DNA of 64,000 bases, from the NCBI RefSeq assembly GCF_001645385.1, contig NZ_LVHI01000017.1:16714-80713 (forward strand), in the 5' to 3' direction. Shown here one piece after another: positions 1 to 7,840 of the stretch. Origin of the DNA: Rhodococcoides kyotonense. Lineage in GTDB: Bacteria; Actinomycetota; Actinomycetes; Mycobacteriales; Mycobacteriaceae. The notes under the pieces were generated by a model. That model had not been told where the DNA came from and did no database searches. It saw only the letters and a program-made list of their open reading frames with translations. The position numbers and the translations under genes are program-made. Position 1 is the first letter of the stretch. Each line of letters opens with the position of its first letter.

Positions 1-848
1 GCTTTCACCACATGGCTGGGCACGTTGGTGCCGACGAGGCGCTCGGGATCGATCGTCAGAATGCGTGCGACGTCGAGCGCCACGTTGCCGTTGCCGATGA
101 TGACTGCCCGCTTGTGCGACAGATCGTAGCGACGATGCGCGTGGTCGGGATGGCCGTTGTACCAGGCGACGAAGTCGGTGGCGGACGAACGGCCGGGCAG
201 ATCGGCACCGGGCACGGTCAACTCGCGATCACGGGAGGCGCCGACCGCGTAGACGACGGCGTGGTGCGATTCGAGCAGTTGCTCGTGTGAGATGTCCTTG
301 CCGATCTCGACGCCCAAGTGGAATTCGAAGCCCGGTTGCGCCGAGATCTTGTCGAACAAACGCGAGACCTGGCGGGTCTTCTCGTGGTCGGGCGCAACAC
401 CCAGACGCGCCAAACCGTGCGGCTGCGGGAGCCGATCGTAGACGTCGACCTTCACGCCAGGCTGCGTGAGCAGTTCGTCGGCGGCGTACATCGCGGACGG
501 GCCGGACCCGACGATCGCGACTCGGAGCGGTTGCCTGTCCCTGGTGACGGCCGGTGCCGGAGACACCGGCGCGAGGAGAGGTCGCGTGGGACGTTCCTGC
601 TTGTAGAAGTCCGAGTTGATCGTCAGGAACGGCAGTTGCTCGTCGGTCAACTTGGACTTCGGAACGATCGCGTCGACCGGGCACGCCGACACGCAGGCGC
701 CGCAATCGACGCACGACGTGGGGTCGATGTGCAGCATCTCTGCCGTCAGGAAATCGGGCTCGTCCGGTGTCGGATGGATGCAGTTGACGGGGCATGCGTA
801 GACGCACGATGCGTCGCTGCAACACGATTGAGTGACAACGTGGGGCAT
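1..848 (-). CDS. Ferredoxin-fused NADPH:ferredoxin reductase, FprB type (C-terminus beyond window)
   Basis: The ATG at 848 opens a frame that runs off the left edge after about 282 codons. Residues 1-60 form a bacterial 7Fe/8Fe ferredoxin domain: a first cluster with Cys9/10, Cys15, Cys19-Pro and a canonical CxxCxxCxxxCP set at Cys46, 49, 52 and 56. From about residue 109 comes an FAD Rossmann motif (VGSGPSAMYAADEL), then blocks typical of adrenodoxin/NADPH-ferredoxin reductases (LPQPHGLARLGVAPDH near 150, GNGNVALDVARIL near 260). The architecture matches mycobacterial FprB. It should pass electrons from NADPH through FAD to iron-sulfur centres in the cytoplasm. The gene starts 58 bp after the diiron oxygenase gene on the same strand, so it is the natural electron donor for that enzyme; this partnership is inferred. 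Confidence 0.9.
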   Translation of the reverse strand, partial: MPHVVTQSCCSDASCVYACPVNCIHPTPDEPDFLTAEMLHIDPTSCVDCGACVSACPVDAIVPKSKLTDEQLPFLTINSDFYKQERPTRPLLAPVSPAPAVTRDRQPLRVAIVGSGPSAMYAADELLTQPGVKVDVYDRLPQPHGLARLGVAPDHEKTRQVSRLFDKISAQPGFEFHLGVEIGKDISHEQLLESHHAVVYAVGASRDRELTVPGADLPGRSSATDFVAWYNGHPDHAHRRYDLSHKRAVIIGNGNVALDVARILTIDPERLVGTNVPSHVVK

Positions 849-906
849 GGTGATTCCTGACGGCAGGCGCTGCTGTGGAGATAACTGGCGCTGGAGTGAC
901 GGGGGA

Positions 907-1923
907 TCAGGCGGCGAACTGGTTGGAGCTGCGGTCCGGCTCGCTACGGTAACGCGAGGCCTTGCCGTCGATGCCACACGCCTTCCACATCAGCTTCGCG
1001 GGGCGGCTCATCATGCCGGTCTCGGTGGCCAACATGCGGACGTCGCCGAAGTAGTCCTGCAGCGTGTGCTGCGCCTCTTCGGATTCCCAGAAGAGGTCCT
1101 TCTTCACGTACTGAGGAATCGCGAACTTCTTCCAGAACCGCTTCGGCGGAATCACGATCGCGTCGCACAGCACGCGCATCACGATCGGGAAGGCGAGCGA
1201 CAGGAAGAACCGGCCGACCTTCGACATCTTGGGAACCCGACGACGGAGAAGCTGGTGCGCGAACGAGATGTGTCGTGCTTCCTCTGCCACGTGAATGGCC
1301 ATGACGCTTTCCATGATCGGGTGGATTTCCTCACCCGAACGCAGAACGGACTTCTGAATGTGGTCGATGGGCTCCTCGCCCGCGAGGACGCCGACGAAGA
1401 AGAGTTCCGGTGCGATCGACGCGAACAGCGGAATGATCGGCGACAACATCTTCATCGGACGACTCATGCCGGGCGCATCGCGATCGACGCGATTGACCAT
1501 CTCCTGGAACATCAAGGTGTGGTTGCACTCTTCGATGGACTCGTGAGTGCAGTAGCGCGCCTCTGCGGATCCGTTGGGCAGCGAGAAGACGTACTGCATC
1601 ATCCCTCGGATGAGGATGTTCTCGAACTGCAGCCCGACCTTCGCGACATTGGCCTGGCGCCACATGCCGATCTTGATCTGCTGGTCTTCCGGCAGGGCCT
1701 GGTACCACGGGTGGCTACCGATCGGGTCGGTCTTGGTGGGCAGGATCCACCGGCGATCGTTCTCCGGGACGGAGAACTTGGGGGATTCCCAGTCGATGTC
1801 GACGTAAGGGTCGAAGTGCTTGTGCACCGATCCCTCGGACAGAAGGCGCAGAGTCTCGTTGTACTTCTCGGTCTCCGCGTCGGGATCGATAGAGATCGTG
1901 CCGTCTTCTGACGTCAGTGTCAT
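907..1923 (-). CDS. AurF-family diiron oxygenase
   Basis: 338 aa, all alpha-helical in appearance. Two ferritin-like iron-binding pairs are visible: EECNHTLMFQE (near residue 130) and AEEARHISFAH (near 212), with further Glu residues (FEN near 99, MES near 205). This matches the AurF/p-aminobenzoate N-oxygenase family, whose members oxidise arylamines or hydroxylate aliphatic substrates using O2. The substrate here cannot be read from the sequence. The ATG is preceded by a strong GGAGGA ribosome site. The ferredoxin-reductase fusion gene follows on the same strand, consistent with a two-gene oxygenase plus electron-supply unit. The promoter must lie in the 240 bp shared with the divergent ADP-ribosylglycohydrolase gene. 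Confidence 0.85.
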   Translation of the reverse strand: MTLTSEDGTISIDPDAETEKYNETLRLLSEGSVHKHFDPYVDIDWESPKFSVPENDRRWILPTKTDPIGSHPWYQALPEDQQIKIGMWRQANVAKVGLQFENILIRGMMQYVFSLPNGSAEARYCTHESIEECNHTLMFQEMVNRVDRDAPGMSRPMKMLSPIIPLFASIAPELFFVGVLAGEEPIDHIQKSVLRSGEEIHPIMESVMAIHVAEEARHISFAHQLLRRRVPKMSKVGRFFLSLAFPIVMRVLCDAIVIPPKRFWKKFAIPQYVKKDLFWESEEAQHTLQDYFGDVRMLATETGMMSRPAKLMWKACGIDGKASRYRSEPDRSSNQFAA

Positions 1924-2123
1924 CGCTTCCTCCTGTGTGGTGCGAACTTGTACTTAATGTAACTCGAAGTATCAGCAAACGGAAGCCGGATCGGAGATGG
2001 ATTTCGCGCCATGTGTGTGACCAGGGGTAACAGAGAAATATTTTTCGCGAATCGGGGATGCGGAGGTGCTCGAATCTCGAAGTTCGGGCGAAATCGCAGG
2101 CCGGTTGACGCTTCGAGCAAATA

Positions 2124-2141
2124 TGCGCTAAGTTAAGCGCA
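2124..2141. promoter_or_regulatory. Inverted repeat upstream of the ADP-ribosylglycohydrolase gene (candidate NrtR operator)
   Basis: Arms TGCGCT and AGCGCA are separated by six bases (AAGTTA), 22 bp before the ATG at 2164. The left part, TGCGCTAAG, recurs exactly on the minus strand at 4298-4306, just before the start of the NrtR-type regulator gene. An AAGGAG ribosome site at 2152-2157 serves the downstream gene. The operator role is inferred. Confidence 0.45.
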
Positions 2142-2163
2142 GAAACGAGCTAAGGAGATCGGT

Positions 2164-3099
2164 ATGGCGCTGACCATGGAGCAGAACGACCGCGCGGCAG
2201 GTGTACTCCTGGGGACGGCGGCCGGCGACGCGCTCGGAGCAGGGTACGAATTCACGTACCCAGCGCCCGGCATGGCCGTCGACATGATCGGCGGTGGAAC
2301 GTTCGATTGGGCACCCGGTGAGTGGACCGACGACACGTCGATGGCCGCGGCGGTAGCGCTCGCGGCCCGGGACGAGGACGTCTCGTCCGTGAGAGGTCTC
2401 GACGCGATCGTTGCGAACTTCGTAGCGTGGTACGACACCGACCCGGTCGACGTCGGAACCCAGACACGGAAGGTCCTCGGTCATCGCAGCAGCACGGCGG
2501 CCGAGATGACTGCACGGGCCGCGGCACTGACCGGCCGGACCGGTGGGAACGGTTCGCTGATGCGCACCGCGCCCGTCGCGCTGGCGTTCCTGGACGACGC
2601 CGACCGGTGCGTCGCGGCCGCTCAGGCGGTCAGTGCGCTCACGCATTCGGATCCGCAGGCCGGTGAGGCCTGTGCGCTGTGGTCTTACGCAATTCGGCAC
2701 GCTGTTCTGCACGGAAACTTCGACGGCCCCAGGCTGTGGTTGGACACGGCAGGCAACGCAGCGGACACGTGGAGGGCGTTGCTCGACGAGGCGGAGGCCG
2801 GCGACCCGTCGGACTTCGCGCAGAACGGCTGGGTCGTGCATGCGCTGCAGACAGCATGGAGTGCCATCACGCGCGCCGAGTCGGACGGCCCCGAACATCT
2901 CGTGCGCGCCCTCGAATCGTGCGTCTTGGCGGGCGGTGACACCGACACCACCGCAGCCATCGCGGGTGGACTGCTCGGCGCTCGGTGGGGAGCGTCCGCC
3001 GTGCCGACGAAGTGGCGCTCGATGCTGCACGGGTACCCCAGCCTGACCGGCGAGGACCTCGTCGCTCTCGCTGCCGACATCACGGGAGGACGGGCATGA
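2164..3099 (+). CDS. ADP-ribosylglycohydrolase (DraG/ARH family)
   Basis: 311 aa. The family's Mg-binding signatures are present: GTAAGDALG near residue 17, EWTDDTSM near 56 and AGGDTDTTAAIAGGLLGA near 258. The first and last of these normally ligate two divalent metal ions in the ADP-ribosyl hydrolase active site. The enzyme should remove ADP-ribose from a protein, nucleic acid or small-molecule adduct in the cytoplasm. Its stop overlaps the start of the macrodomain gene (ATGA at 3096-3099), indicating translational coupling. A perfect AAGGAG lies 7 bp before the ATG. With the macrodomain and NrtR-like gene it forms an ADP-ribose/NAD-turnover cluster. Confidence 0.92.
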   Translation: MALTMEQNDRAAGVLLGTAAGDALGAGYEFTYPAPGMAVDMIGGGTFDWAPGEWTDDTSMAAAVALAARDEDVSSVRGLDAIVANFVAWYDTDPVDVGTQTRKVLGHRSSTAAEMTARAAALTGRTGGNGSLMRTAPVALAFLDDADRCVAAAQAVSALTHSDPQAGEACALWSYAIRHAVLHGNFDGPRLWLDTAGNAADTWRALLDEAEAGDPSDFAQNGWVVHALQTAWSAITRAESDGPEHLVRALESCVLAGGDTDTTAAIAGGLLGARWGASAVPTKWRSMLHGYPSLTGEDLVALAADITGGRA

Positions 3100-3605
3100 C
3101 CGTCATCGACGTCGTTCGCGGCGACATCACCACCATGCGCGTCGACGCGATCGTCAACGCTGCCAACTCCACTCTGCTCGGCGGCGGGGGAGTCGACGGC
3201 GCCATCCACCGCGCCGGCGGCCCCGTGATCCTCGCCGAATGTAGGACGCTGCGGAACACTAGCCTTTCGAACGGTCTCGCAGCGGGGGCCGCCGTCGTCA
3301 CGACAGCGGGACGACTGCCCGCGAAGTGGGTGATCCACACGGTGGGACCGCGCTATTCCGCTCGCGAGGATCGTTCTGCGATCCTCCGATCGGCGTATCT
3401 GCGGAGTCTGGCTGCTGCCGACTCGGTCGGCGCGAGAACCATTGCATTCCCGCTGATTTCGGGCGGATCCTACGGCTGGCCCGTCGACGACGCGGTGACG
3501 CAACAGGTAGCGGCTGTCACGAGTGCGTCCACGAACGTGGAAATGGTGACTCTGGTCGCGTTCACCGAACGGATCGCGACACTGACGGCTCGGCTTCTGA
3601 GTTAG
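3096..3605 (+). CDS. Macrodomain protein (ADP-ribose binding / O-acetyl-ADP-ribose deacetylase type)
   Basis: 169 aa, a single macrodomain. Hallmarks are the N-terminal GDIT, VNAANSTLLGGGGVDGAIHRAGG (the substrate loop, residues about 21-43), the KWVIHTVGP strand and the FPLISGGSYGWP loop that closes over the distal ribose. These match the MacroD-like/YmdB group, which hydrolyses O-acetyl-ADP-ribose or mono-ADP-ribosyl-carboxylates. The ATG overlaps the stop of the upstream glycohydrolase by 4 bp; a longer upstream frame exists but lies inside that gene. A glycohydrolase coupled to a macrodomain suggests stepwise removal of ADP-ribose. The gene overlaps the convergent NrtR-like gene by 4 bp. 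Confidence 0.92.
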   Translation: MTVIDVVRGDITTMRVDAIVNAANSTLLGGGGVDGAIHRAGGPVILAECRTLRNTSLSNGLAAGAAVVTTAGRLPAKWVIHTVGPRYSAREDRSAILRSAYLRSLAAADSVGARTIAFPLISGGSYGWPVDDAVTQQVAAVTSASTNVEMVTLVAFTERIATLTARLLS

Positions 3606-4288
3606 TTGCCGACCTGATGTCGGAAGAGTACGGACGCCGACTCCGGTAGCACCGCTGCCGCTCTCCGCCGATACAGCTCGGCCGGGCGACCGCCGCCTGC
3701 GATGGACGTGGTCCCCGTTCCTTCCAGAGCGCTCGTGACATGACGGCGGAAAGTGTCCTTGGGGATTTCGGTGTCGAACACGATCTCGTACAACCGTCGA
3801 AGCTCGAGCAACGTGAACGTATCTCCGAGTAGGCGGCCGGGATCGATTCTCGACGCGTACCGACGGCGAAGGTCGTTCACCGACAACGTCACCATCTCTC
3901 CGTGGTCGAACGCCAAAGGCCTTGTCGCAGAACCGTGCTCGATGTCGACGAGACCGATGGAACTCGTCAGTGCCTCGACCGCGATCGTGGCTCCGTGTGC
4001 CATCGACAGCACCCATCCGCGCTCGTCACGGTCGGGCGCATCGAACATTCCGATCTGATGAAATTCCAGGCCACCGAGCCCGGCCTTGGTGCGCAAGGCT
4101 CGGTCGGCCGCGTCGGCGAGCCGTTCCCCGGGGTGCAAGAACGTTCCGGGGAGCGCGTCGCCGCGCGGAGACGGTACGACGACAACCTTCAGAACGCCGT
4201 CGTGCACCGTCAGTACTGCGACGTCGACGGCCACGGACGGCCTGGGGTAATCGGTCAGCGACCTGCCTGCGGTCTGCGGTGTCTCCAC
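3602..4288 (-). CDS. nrtR: NrtR-family Nudix-winged-helix transcriptional regulator
   Basis: 228 aa from the GTG at 4288. The N-terminal ~140 residues are a Nudix domain (VAVDVAVLTVHDGVLKVVVV, then HPGERLADAADRALRTKAGL). The Nudix box is degenerate: the REUxEE glutamates that bind metal are replaced by RALRTKA, so it is expected to sense ADP-ribose or a related ligand rather than hydrolyse it. The C-terminal ~80 residues (LLELRRLYEIVFDTEIPKD, then TFRRHV) are the winged-helix part seen in NrtR. NrtR proteins repress NAD-biosynthesis and ADP-ribose genes. No clear ribosome site precedes the GTG, so the mRNA may be leaderless; upstream extension would run into the next gene. Confidence 0.85.
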   Translation of the reverse strand: METPQTAGRSLTDYPRPSVAVDVAVLTVHDGVLKVVVVPSPRGDALPGTFLHPGERLADAADRALRTKAGLGGLEFHQIGMFDAPDRDERGWVLSMAHGATIAVEALTSSIGLVDIEHGSATRPLAFDHGEMVTLSVNDLRRRYASRIDPGRLLGDTFTLLELRRLYEIVFDTEIPKDTFRRHVTSALEGTGTTSIAGGGRPAELYRRRAAAVLPESASVLFRHQVGN

Positions 4289-4297
4289 TCGGCCGAG

Positions 4298-4306
4298 CTT
4301 AGCGCA
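4298..4306 (-). promoter_or_regulatory. TGCGCTAAG element before the NrtR-like gene
   Basis: The nine bases on the minus strand repeat exactly the left part of the inverted repeat at 2124-2141. They end 10 bp before the GTG start at 4288, where a bound regulator would block transcription. Autoregulation is an inference; nine bases alone could be chance. Confidence 0.35.
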
Positions 4307-4323
4307 CCCATGAGCTATCGGAC

Positions 4324-5598
4324 TCAGAGATCGAACAGAGCTGGTTCCTCGAGTTGGTCGAACAACGAGATCTGTTGCGTCTTCGGTGGAGTCGGTGCCC
4401 GATGGAACGCGCGCCTGAGACTCTCCGCGACGTACGTCCAGCTGACGGCGAAGGCGTCGCACATGACGGCCGCGCGGATTCGACGCTCGTCGCCGAGTCG
4501 GTGGGCGTGGTCACGGAACCGTTGAGCGGAGAACTCGGCCCGCTCCGTGAGCTCGCCGATGTCCTGCTTGCGGCACATGGCTTCGACTGTGGCGGCGTCG
4601 ACCGGTCCGCGCGTCAATTCGCATGCGGCGCGCAAGGTTCCGAGTGTGCCACTGTCGTCGGACCACGTCACGTGTGGTTCCGGCTCGGGGTGGCGATGCG
4701 TGGGGTCGTAGACGGAACCGCCCAGCTCTGCTGCGAATGCGGCGTCGATCGAGTCGACGAACATGCCGAGGTGATAGAGCATCGACGTGAGGTGACGGGG
4801 CACGTAGGAGTTGGTCACGATCGCGGTGTCGGCGAACAACTGGTCGCCCGCCACGACGAACGTGATGTGACGCCACCGGGTGTTGAGCCAGGACAACCGA
4901 CGAGACAGCGCGGTCGACATGACGACACCGCTGACCAAAGGGGCGTGTAGCCGAACGGAATTCGCGTCCGGGCCGAAGCACACGTGGACGGGCATCGCGA
5001 AACCGTCGACGCGGATGTCGCCGTTGTCTTCTCTGGCGACCGCGATTCCGGGTGCGCTCGTGACGCTGTCGAGAATCAGTGCTCGAAGATGATCGATGTC
5101 CAACGGATGGACCGCCGTGGTGTCCGGCAGTCGTCGATCGGTCGCGGTGCGGAATTGGCGGTCGTCGCGCGTGACCGCGTCGGCGGACAGAAACGCAGGG
5201 TGGGGCACCGACCAGACCTCTCGGAACAGTCGCACGATCAGGTGCGCGAGTTCCGCGGCCTCGTCGGTGCGTCGACTCATGGTCCTGCTGATCAACGTGC
5301 CGTACGTGCTTCGCTCGCCCGGAGTCGCCCACCCCAGTTCGACGATACGATCGTCGTTTCCGATAGCGGGGTCGACGCCGTCGTACAGGTGACCCGCGAG
5401 AACTGCGGCTGACTCCAGAATGCCGTCGACCATGCACTGCACACGCACCCACGGTGAATCGCCGTCACCGCGGTCGAGTCCCGACTCCGCGGTGATGTCC
5501 AAGCCCTCGCGCGAGCGCATGCCGACGACGAACGCAGACAATTCGTCGGTGTACGAGGCCCACGCGTCGTCTATGGAACTTTGAAGTCGGTCGTTCAT
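4324..5598 (-). CDS. YbjN/type-III-secretion-chaperone-like protein, copy 1, with C-terminal clamp-binding-like tail
   Basis: 424 aa, cytoplasmic, function unknown. It resembles the alpha/beta YbjN and T3SS-chaperone-like (TY-Chap) families, a tentative assignment from memory. Three parts are visible: an N-terminal domain (1-137) ending in REVWSVPHPAFL, a middle domain (about 168-294: VRLHAPLV, VPRHLTSMLYHLGMFVD) and a helical C-terminal domain (about 332-395: VEAMCRKQDIGELTERAEFS). Each part recurs in one or both of two paralogues at 30440-31306 and 60969-62135. The tail contains QISLF at 409-413, close to the bacterial sliding-clamp consensus QLSLF. The chosen ATG follows a GGAGGG-like site; longer upstream frames cross the hairpin at 5685-5733. 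Confidence 0.7.
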   Translation of the reverse strand: MNDRLQSSIDDAWASYTDELSAFVVGMRSREGLDITAESGLDRGDGDSPWVRVQCMVDGILESAAVLAGHLYDGVDPAIGNDDRIVELGWATPGERSTYGTLISRTMSRRTDEAAELAHLIVRLFREVWSVPHPAFLSADAVTRDDRQFRTATDRRLPDTTAVHPLDIDHLRALILDSVTSAPGIAVAREDNGDIRVDGFAMPVHVCFGPDANSVRLHAPLVSGVVMSTALSRRLSWLNTRWRHITFVVAGDQLFADTAIVTNSYVPRHLTSMLYHLGMFVDSIDAAFAAELGGSVYDPTHRHPEPEPHVTWSDDSGTLGTLRAACELTRGPVDAATVEAMCRKQDIGELTERAEFSAQRFRDHAHRLGDERRIRAAVMCDAFAVSWTYVAESLRRAFHRAPTPPKTQQISLFDQLEEPALFDL

Positions 5599-5684
5599 GT
5601 GGGTGCCCTCCCGTCGATGGGCGACTGGATCCGCCCGTCGACAAAGACAGTAGCGACGGGGTCCGACAGAAACGGCGGCTGCGC

Positions 5685-5733
5685 CACCCGTGCGCGGAAA
5701 GTCGGTGCAGGGGACAACTTTCGCGCACGGGTG
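5685..5733. terminator. Hairpin after the excalibur gene (family member a)
   Basis: Arm CACCCGTGCGCG at 5685-5696 pairs with its complement at 5722-5733, extended by AAAGT/ACTTT across a one-base bulge, around a ~13-base loop. It starts 13 bp past the stop of the minus-strand gene ending at 5746. It has no U-tract. It shares the GTGCGCG-AAA arm with hairpins at 10631, 38848 and 53505. Confidence 0.6.
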
Positions 5734-5745
5734 CCGCAGGCGCAT

Positions 5746-6462
5746 TCAGTTCTCGCAGGCCACGCCGTCGCCGTCGCGGTCGAGCTTGGAGCTGTAGCCA
5801 GCCTCACCCCGGTAGATCGGCGCGGCGCCTGCGGCGCGGACCGCCGAGCAGTTGGCGTAGTAGACGTTCGACGGCGCCTCGGCGACCACCGGCGCAGGCG
5901 GGACGTAGACGGGCTCCGGTTCCGACTCGGCCACGTAGACCGGCGCGGGAGCGGGCGCAGGGACGTACGCCTCGGTCGTCTTCGGGGGAGGTGCATAGAC
6001 GGTCACGGTCTCCGGTGCCGGCGCGACGGTCGTCGGGACAACCGTGGTCGTCGTGGGAGCAATCGTTGTCGTGGTGGGGGCTGTCGTCGTCGGACGTGCC
6101 GTCGTCGTCGCGACGTCGGCGATCGCGGGTGCTGCGAACGCTGCGGCGGCGGGAGCTTCCTCCGGCTCCGGCGTCGGAGCGGTGATACCGAGTGCCACCA
6201 ACGCCGGAAGGAGAGCGACGGCCGGCGTCGCCCAGATCAGTCGGCCGCGCGAGGGCGCGACGAACAAGTACAGGCCGCCTGCAGCTGCCGCACACAGTCC
6301 GACGACGAGGCCGGCGAGGGAGAAATCGACCAGAGAGGTCAGCACGAACAGGACGCCGAGCACGAGCGCGACCCATCCGATGATCTTGCCGAAACGTGGT
6401 CGTGGAGTCTTCGGGCGCTCGGCACCGGGAAAGACATAGGGCTGGGAAAATGGATCGGTCAT
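5746..6462 (-). CDS. Membrane protein with C-terminal excalibur calcium-binding domain
   Basis: 238 aa from the ATG at 6462. After a short cytoplasmic N-terminus come about three hydrophobic segments (residues ~27-45, ~49-70 and ~77-95). A long extracytoplasmic linker rich in Thr, Pro and Val follows (TTTARPTTTAPTTTT and Pro-Ala stretches, ~110-195). The C-terminus (NCSAVRAAGAAPIYRGEAGY, then DRDGDGVACEN) is the excalibur motif: a conserved Cys pair and a DxDxDG loop expected to bind calcium at the cell surface. The linker suggests the domain is held out into the envelope. The substrate or partner is unknown. A hairpin 13 bp after the stop probably ends the transcript. Confidence 0.85.
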   Translation of the reverse strand: MTDPFSQPYVFPGAERPKTPRPRFGKIIGWVALVLGVLFVLTSLVDFSLAGLVVGLCAAAAGGLYLFVAPSRGRLIWATPAVALLPALVALGITAPTPEPEEAPAAAAFAAPAIADVATTTARPTTTAPTTTTIAPTTTTVVPTTVAPAPETVTVYAPPPKTTEAYVPAPAPAPVYVAESEPEPVYVPPAPVVAEAPSNVYYANCSAVRAAGAAPIYRGEAGYSSKLDRDGDGVACEN

Positions 6463-6633
6463 GACGGAGTCCTCGAGAATCGGGCTGTGGATACGGCGCA
6501 CGAGCACCGCGGATCGACAGACCTGACCGAGGGGCTCCGAGCAGGAATCCGGCGGCCGCGGGCTGCTTCACGACTGACATCGCCGAATTCCGAGCACCAT
6601 GTCGGTCGACGCGCCCGTCTCGTTACAGACCGA
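6463..6633. other. Intergenic stretch between two minus-strand genes
   Basis: 171 bp between the start of the excalibur gene and the stop of the next gene. I see no convincing gene, strong palindrome or clear promoter; it presumably carries the excalibur gene's promoter. Confidence 0.4.
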
Positions 6634-7737
6634 TCAGAACTCTTTCGAAAGGTCGTCCTCCCCGAACGGCTCGGCGAGTTCGACGCCTGCGAGAACTGCA
6701 CGCCGGAGGGCCTTCGGGACCTCGAGCGAATCGTCCTCTCGAGCGAGGACTTTCTGCTCCTGCAGCGAACGCACCCGGTAGTCGATCAGCTGCGCGGTGC
6801 GGAGATCCTCGTCCTCCAACCCCTCGTAGTCCTCGTCGGCGTTGTCGAGAGGGAGGTCGTCGGTCATCGCAGCCAGCAACGTCTGCACGGCGAACGTGTT
6901 GGCGAGACCCATCGAAACGTCGTCCTCGCTCGACGTCAGCTGGTGGCGGATGTGGTGGGTGAGCAGGTCGCGGAGGGTGCCCAGCGACCGGGAGCGCAAT
7001 CCGTCGACAGCAGGTCCCGGAACGACGGTCTCACCGTCGACCGCCAGAACGTCCGATGCGAACGCCACGGCCCATCGATCGAGAGCGGTGAGGTCCACGA
7101 GCTCGGTGTTCTCGTTCGAGTCGCTCAGCGCAGTTGCGAGCTCGGGAACGTCCATCATCGACAGCCCGGGCCCGACTCGGTCGACGATCTCGTCGAGGCC
7201 TGCAACCAACGGGAGAGCGGACAATGCGGCCGATTCGTCGTCCTCGGAGACGTCGGGAAGCTCGATGTCCTCCGGGGCGAGGATGTCGGGATCGTTGTCG
7301 ATGAAGTCGGTGAGGTCTTCCATGACGTGCGCGAAGTCGTCGTCCGACCCGCTCCACCCGTCCGACTCGTCGAGGTAGGTCAGGAACTCGAGGACGGTCA
7401 GAATCATGTTGGATGCCGCTGCGGGGCCGTTGTCGGGATCGGAATCCTCGATGCGGGTGGCGGCGTCGACGAGGAAGTGCGCGTCGTTCGGCGTCCAGGC
7501 GGTGGGGGAGAACCCGGGGTTCGCTCGAAGCATCTGGCTGAGCGTGGTTCGTACGAGGGAGACGATTCGATCGGCGTGTTCCGCCATCTCACCTTCGTCG
7601 AGCCACACAGCGAAATCGTCGAGGACGGCGGACGGCAGGGCCGGTGTGCGCGTCGACGACGACTGCTGACGTCGTTGTCGTGCCTTGATCTTGGCTGCGC
7701 GCTTCTGTCCTCGACTTGCCGGTCCTTTGGATCCCAT
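6634..7737 (-). CDS. Hypothetical acidic protein
   Basis: 367 aa from the ATG at 7737, which opens a basic N-terminus (MGSKGPASRGQKRAAKIKAR). A very acidic, helical body follows, with runs such as DLTDFIDNDPDILAPEDIEL and LDNADEDYEGLEDEDL. No signal peptide, membrane segment or catalytic motif is visible, and I do not recognise a family. A longer frame continues upstream to 8040 but crosses the perfect hairpin at 7774-7822 and the end of the symporter gene, so the internal ATG is preferred. The basic head on an acidic body could suit nucleic-acid or ribosome contact; that is speculation. Codon use and GC match its neighbours. Confidence 0.65.
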   Translation of the reverse strand: MGSKGPASRGQKRAAKIKARQRRQQSSSTRTPALPSAVLDDFAVWLDEGEMAEHADRIVSLVRTTLSQMLRANPGFSPTAWTPNDAHFLVDAATRIEDSDPDNGPAAASNMILTVLEFLTYLDESDGWSGSDDDFAHVMEDLTDFIDNDPDILAPEDIELPDVSEDDESAALSALPLVAGLDEIVDRVGPGLSMMDVPELATALSDSNENTELVDLTALDRWAVAFASDVLAVDGETVVPGPAVDGLRSRSLGTLRDLLTHHIRHQLTSSEDDVSMGLANTFAVQTLLAAMTDDLPLDNADEDYEGLEDEDLRTAQLIDYRVRSLQEQKVLAREDDSLEVPKALRRAVLAGVELAEPFGEDDLSKEF

Positions 7738-7773
7738 GACGTCGAGAGTAATCGGGTCGCTCGTCCCGTCACA

Positions 7774-7822
7774 CATCGATGGGCCGTGGCATCCGTCTAC
7801 CGGCTGCCACGGCCCATCGATG
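7774..7822. terminator. Perfect 18-bp hairpin after the symporter gene
   Basis: Arms at 7774-7791 and 7805-7822 are exact reverse complements (core ATGGGCCGTGGCA) around a 13-base loop. It lies 19 bp past the stop of the minus-strand symporter gene. There is no U-tract, as is common in actinobacteria. Its sequence is unrelated to the GTGCGC hairpin family. Confidence 0.75.
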
Positions 7823-7840
7823 TCCGTCGAGAGAAGTTGA

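Noticed and set aside
2985..3095. Longer macrodomain start
   Set aside because: The extra 37 residues are inside the glycohydrolase gene and Arg-rich; the domain begins at the ATG overlapping the upstream stop.
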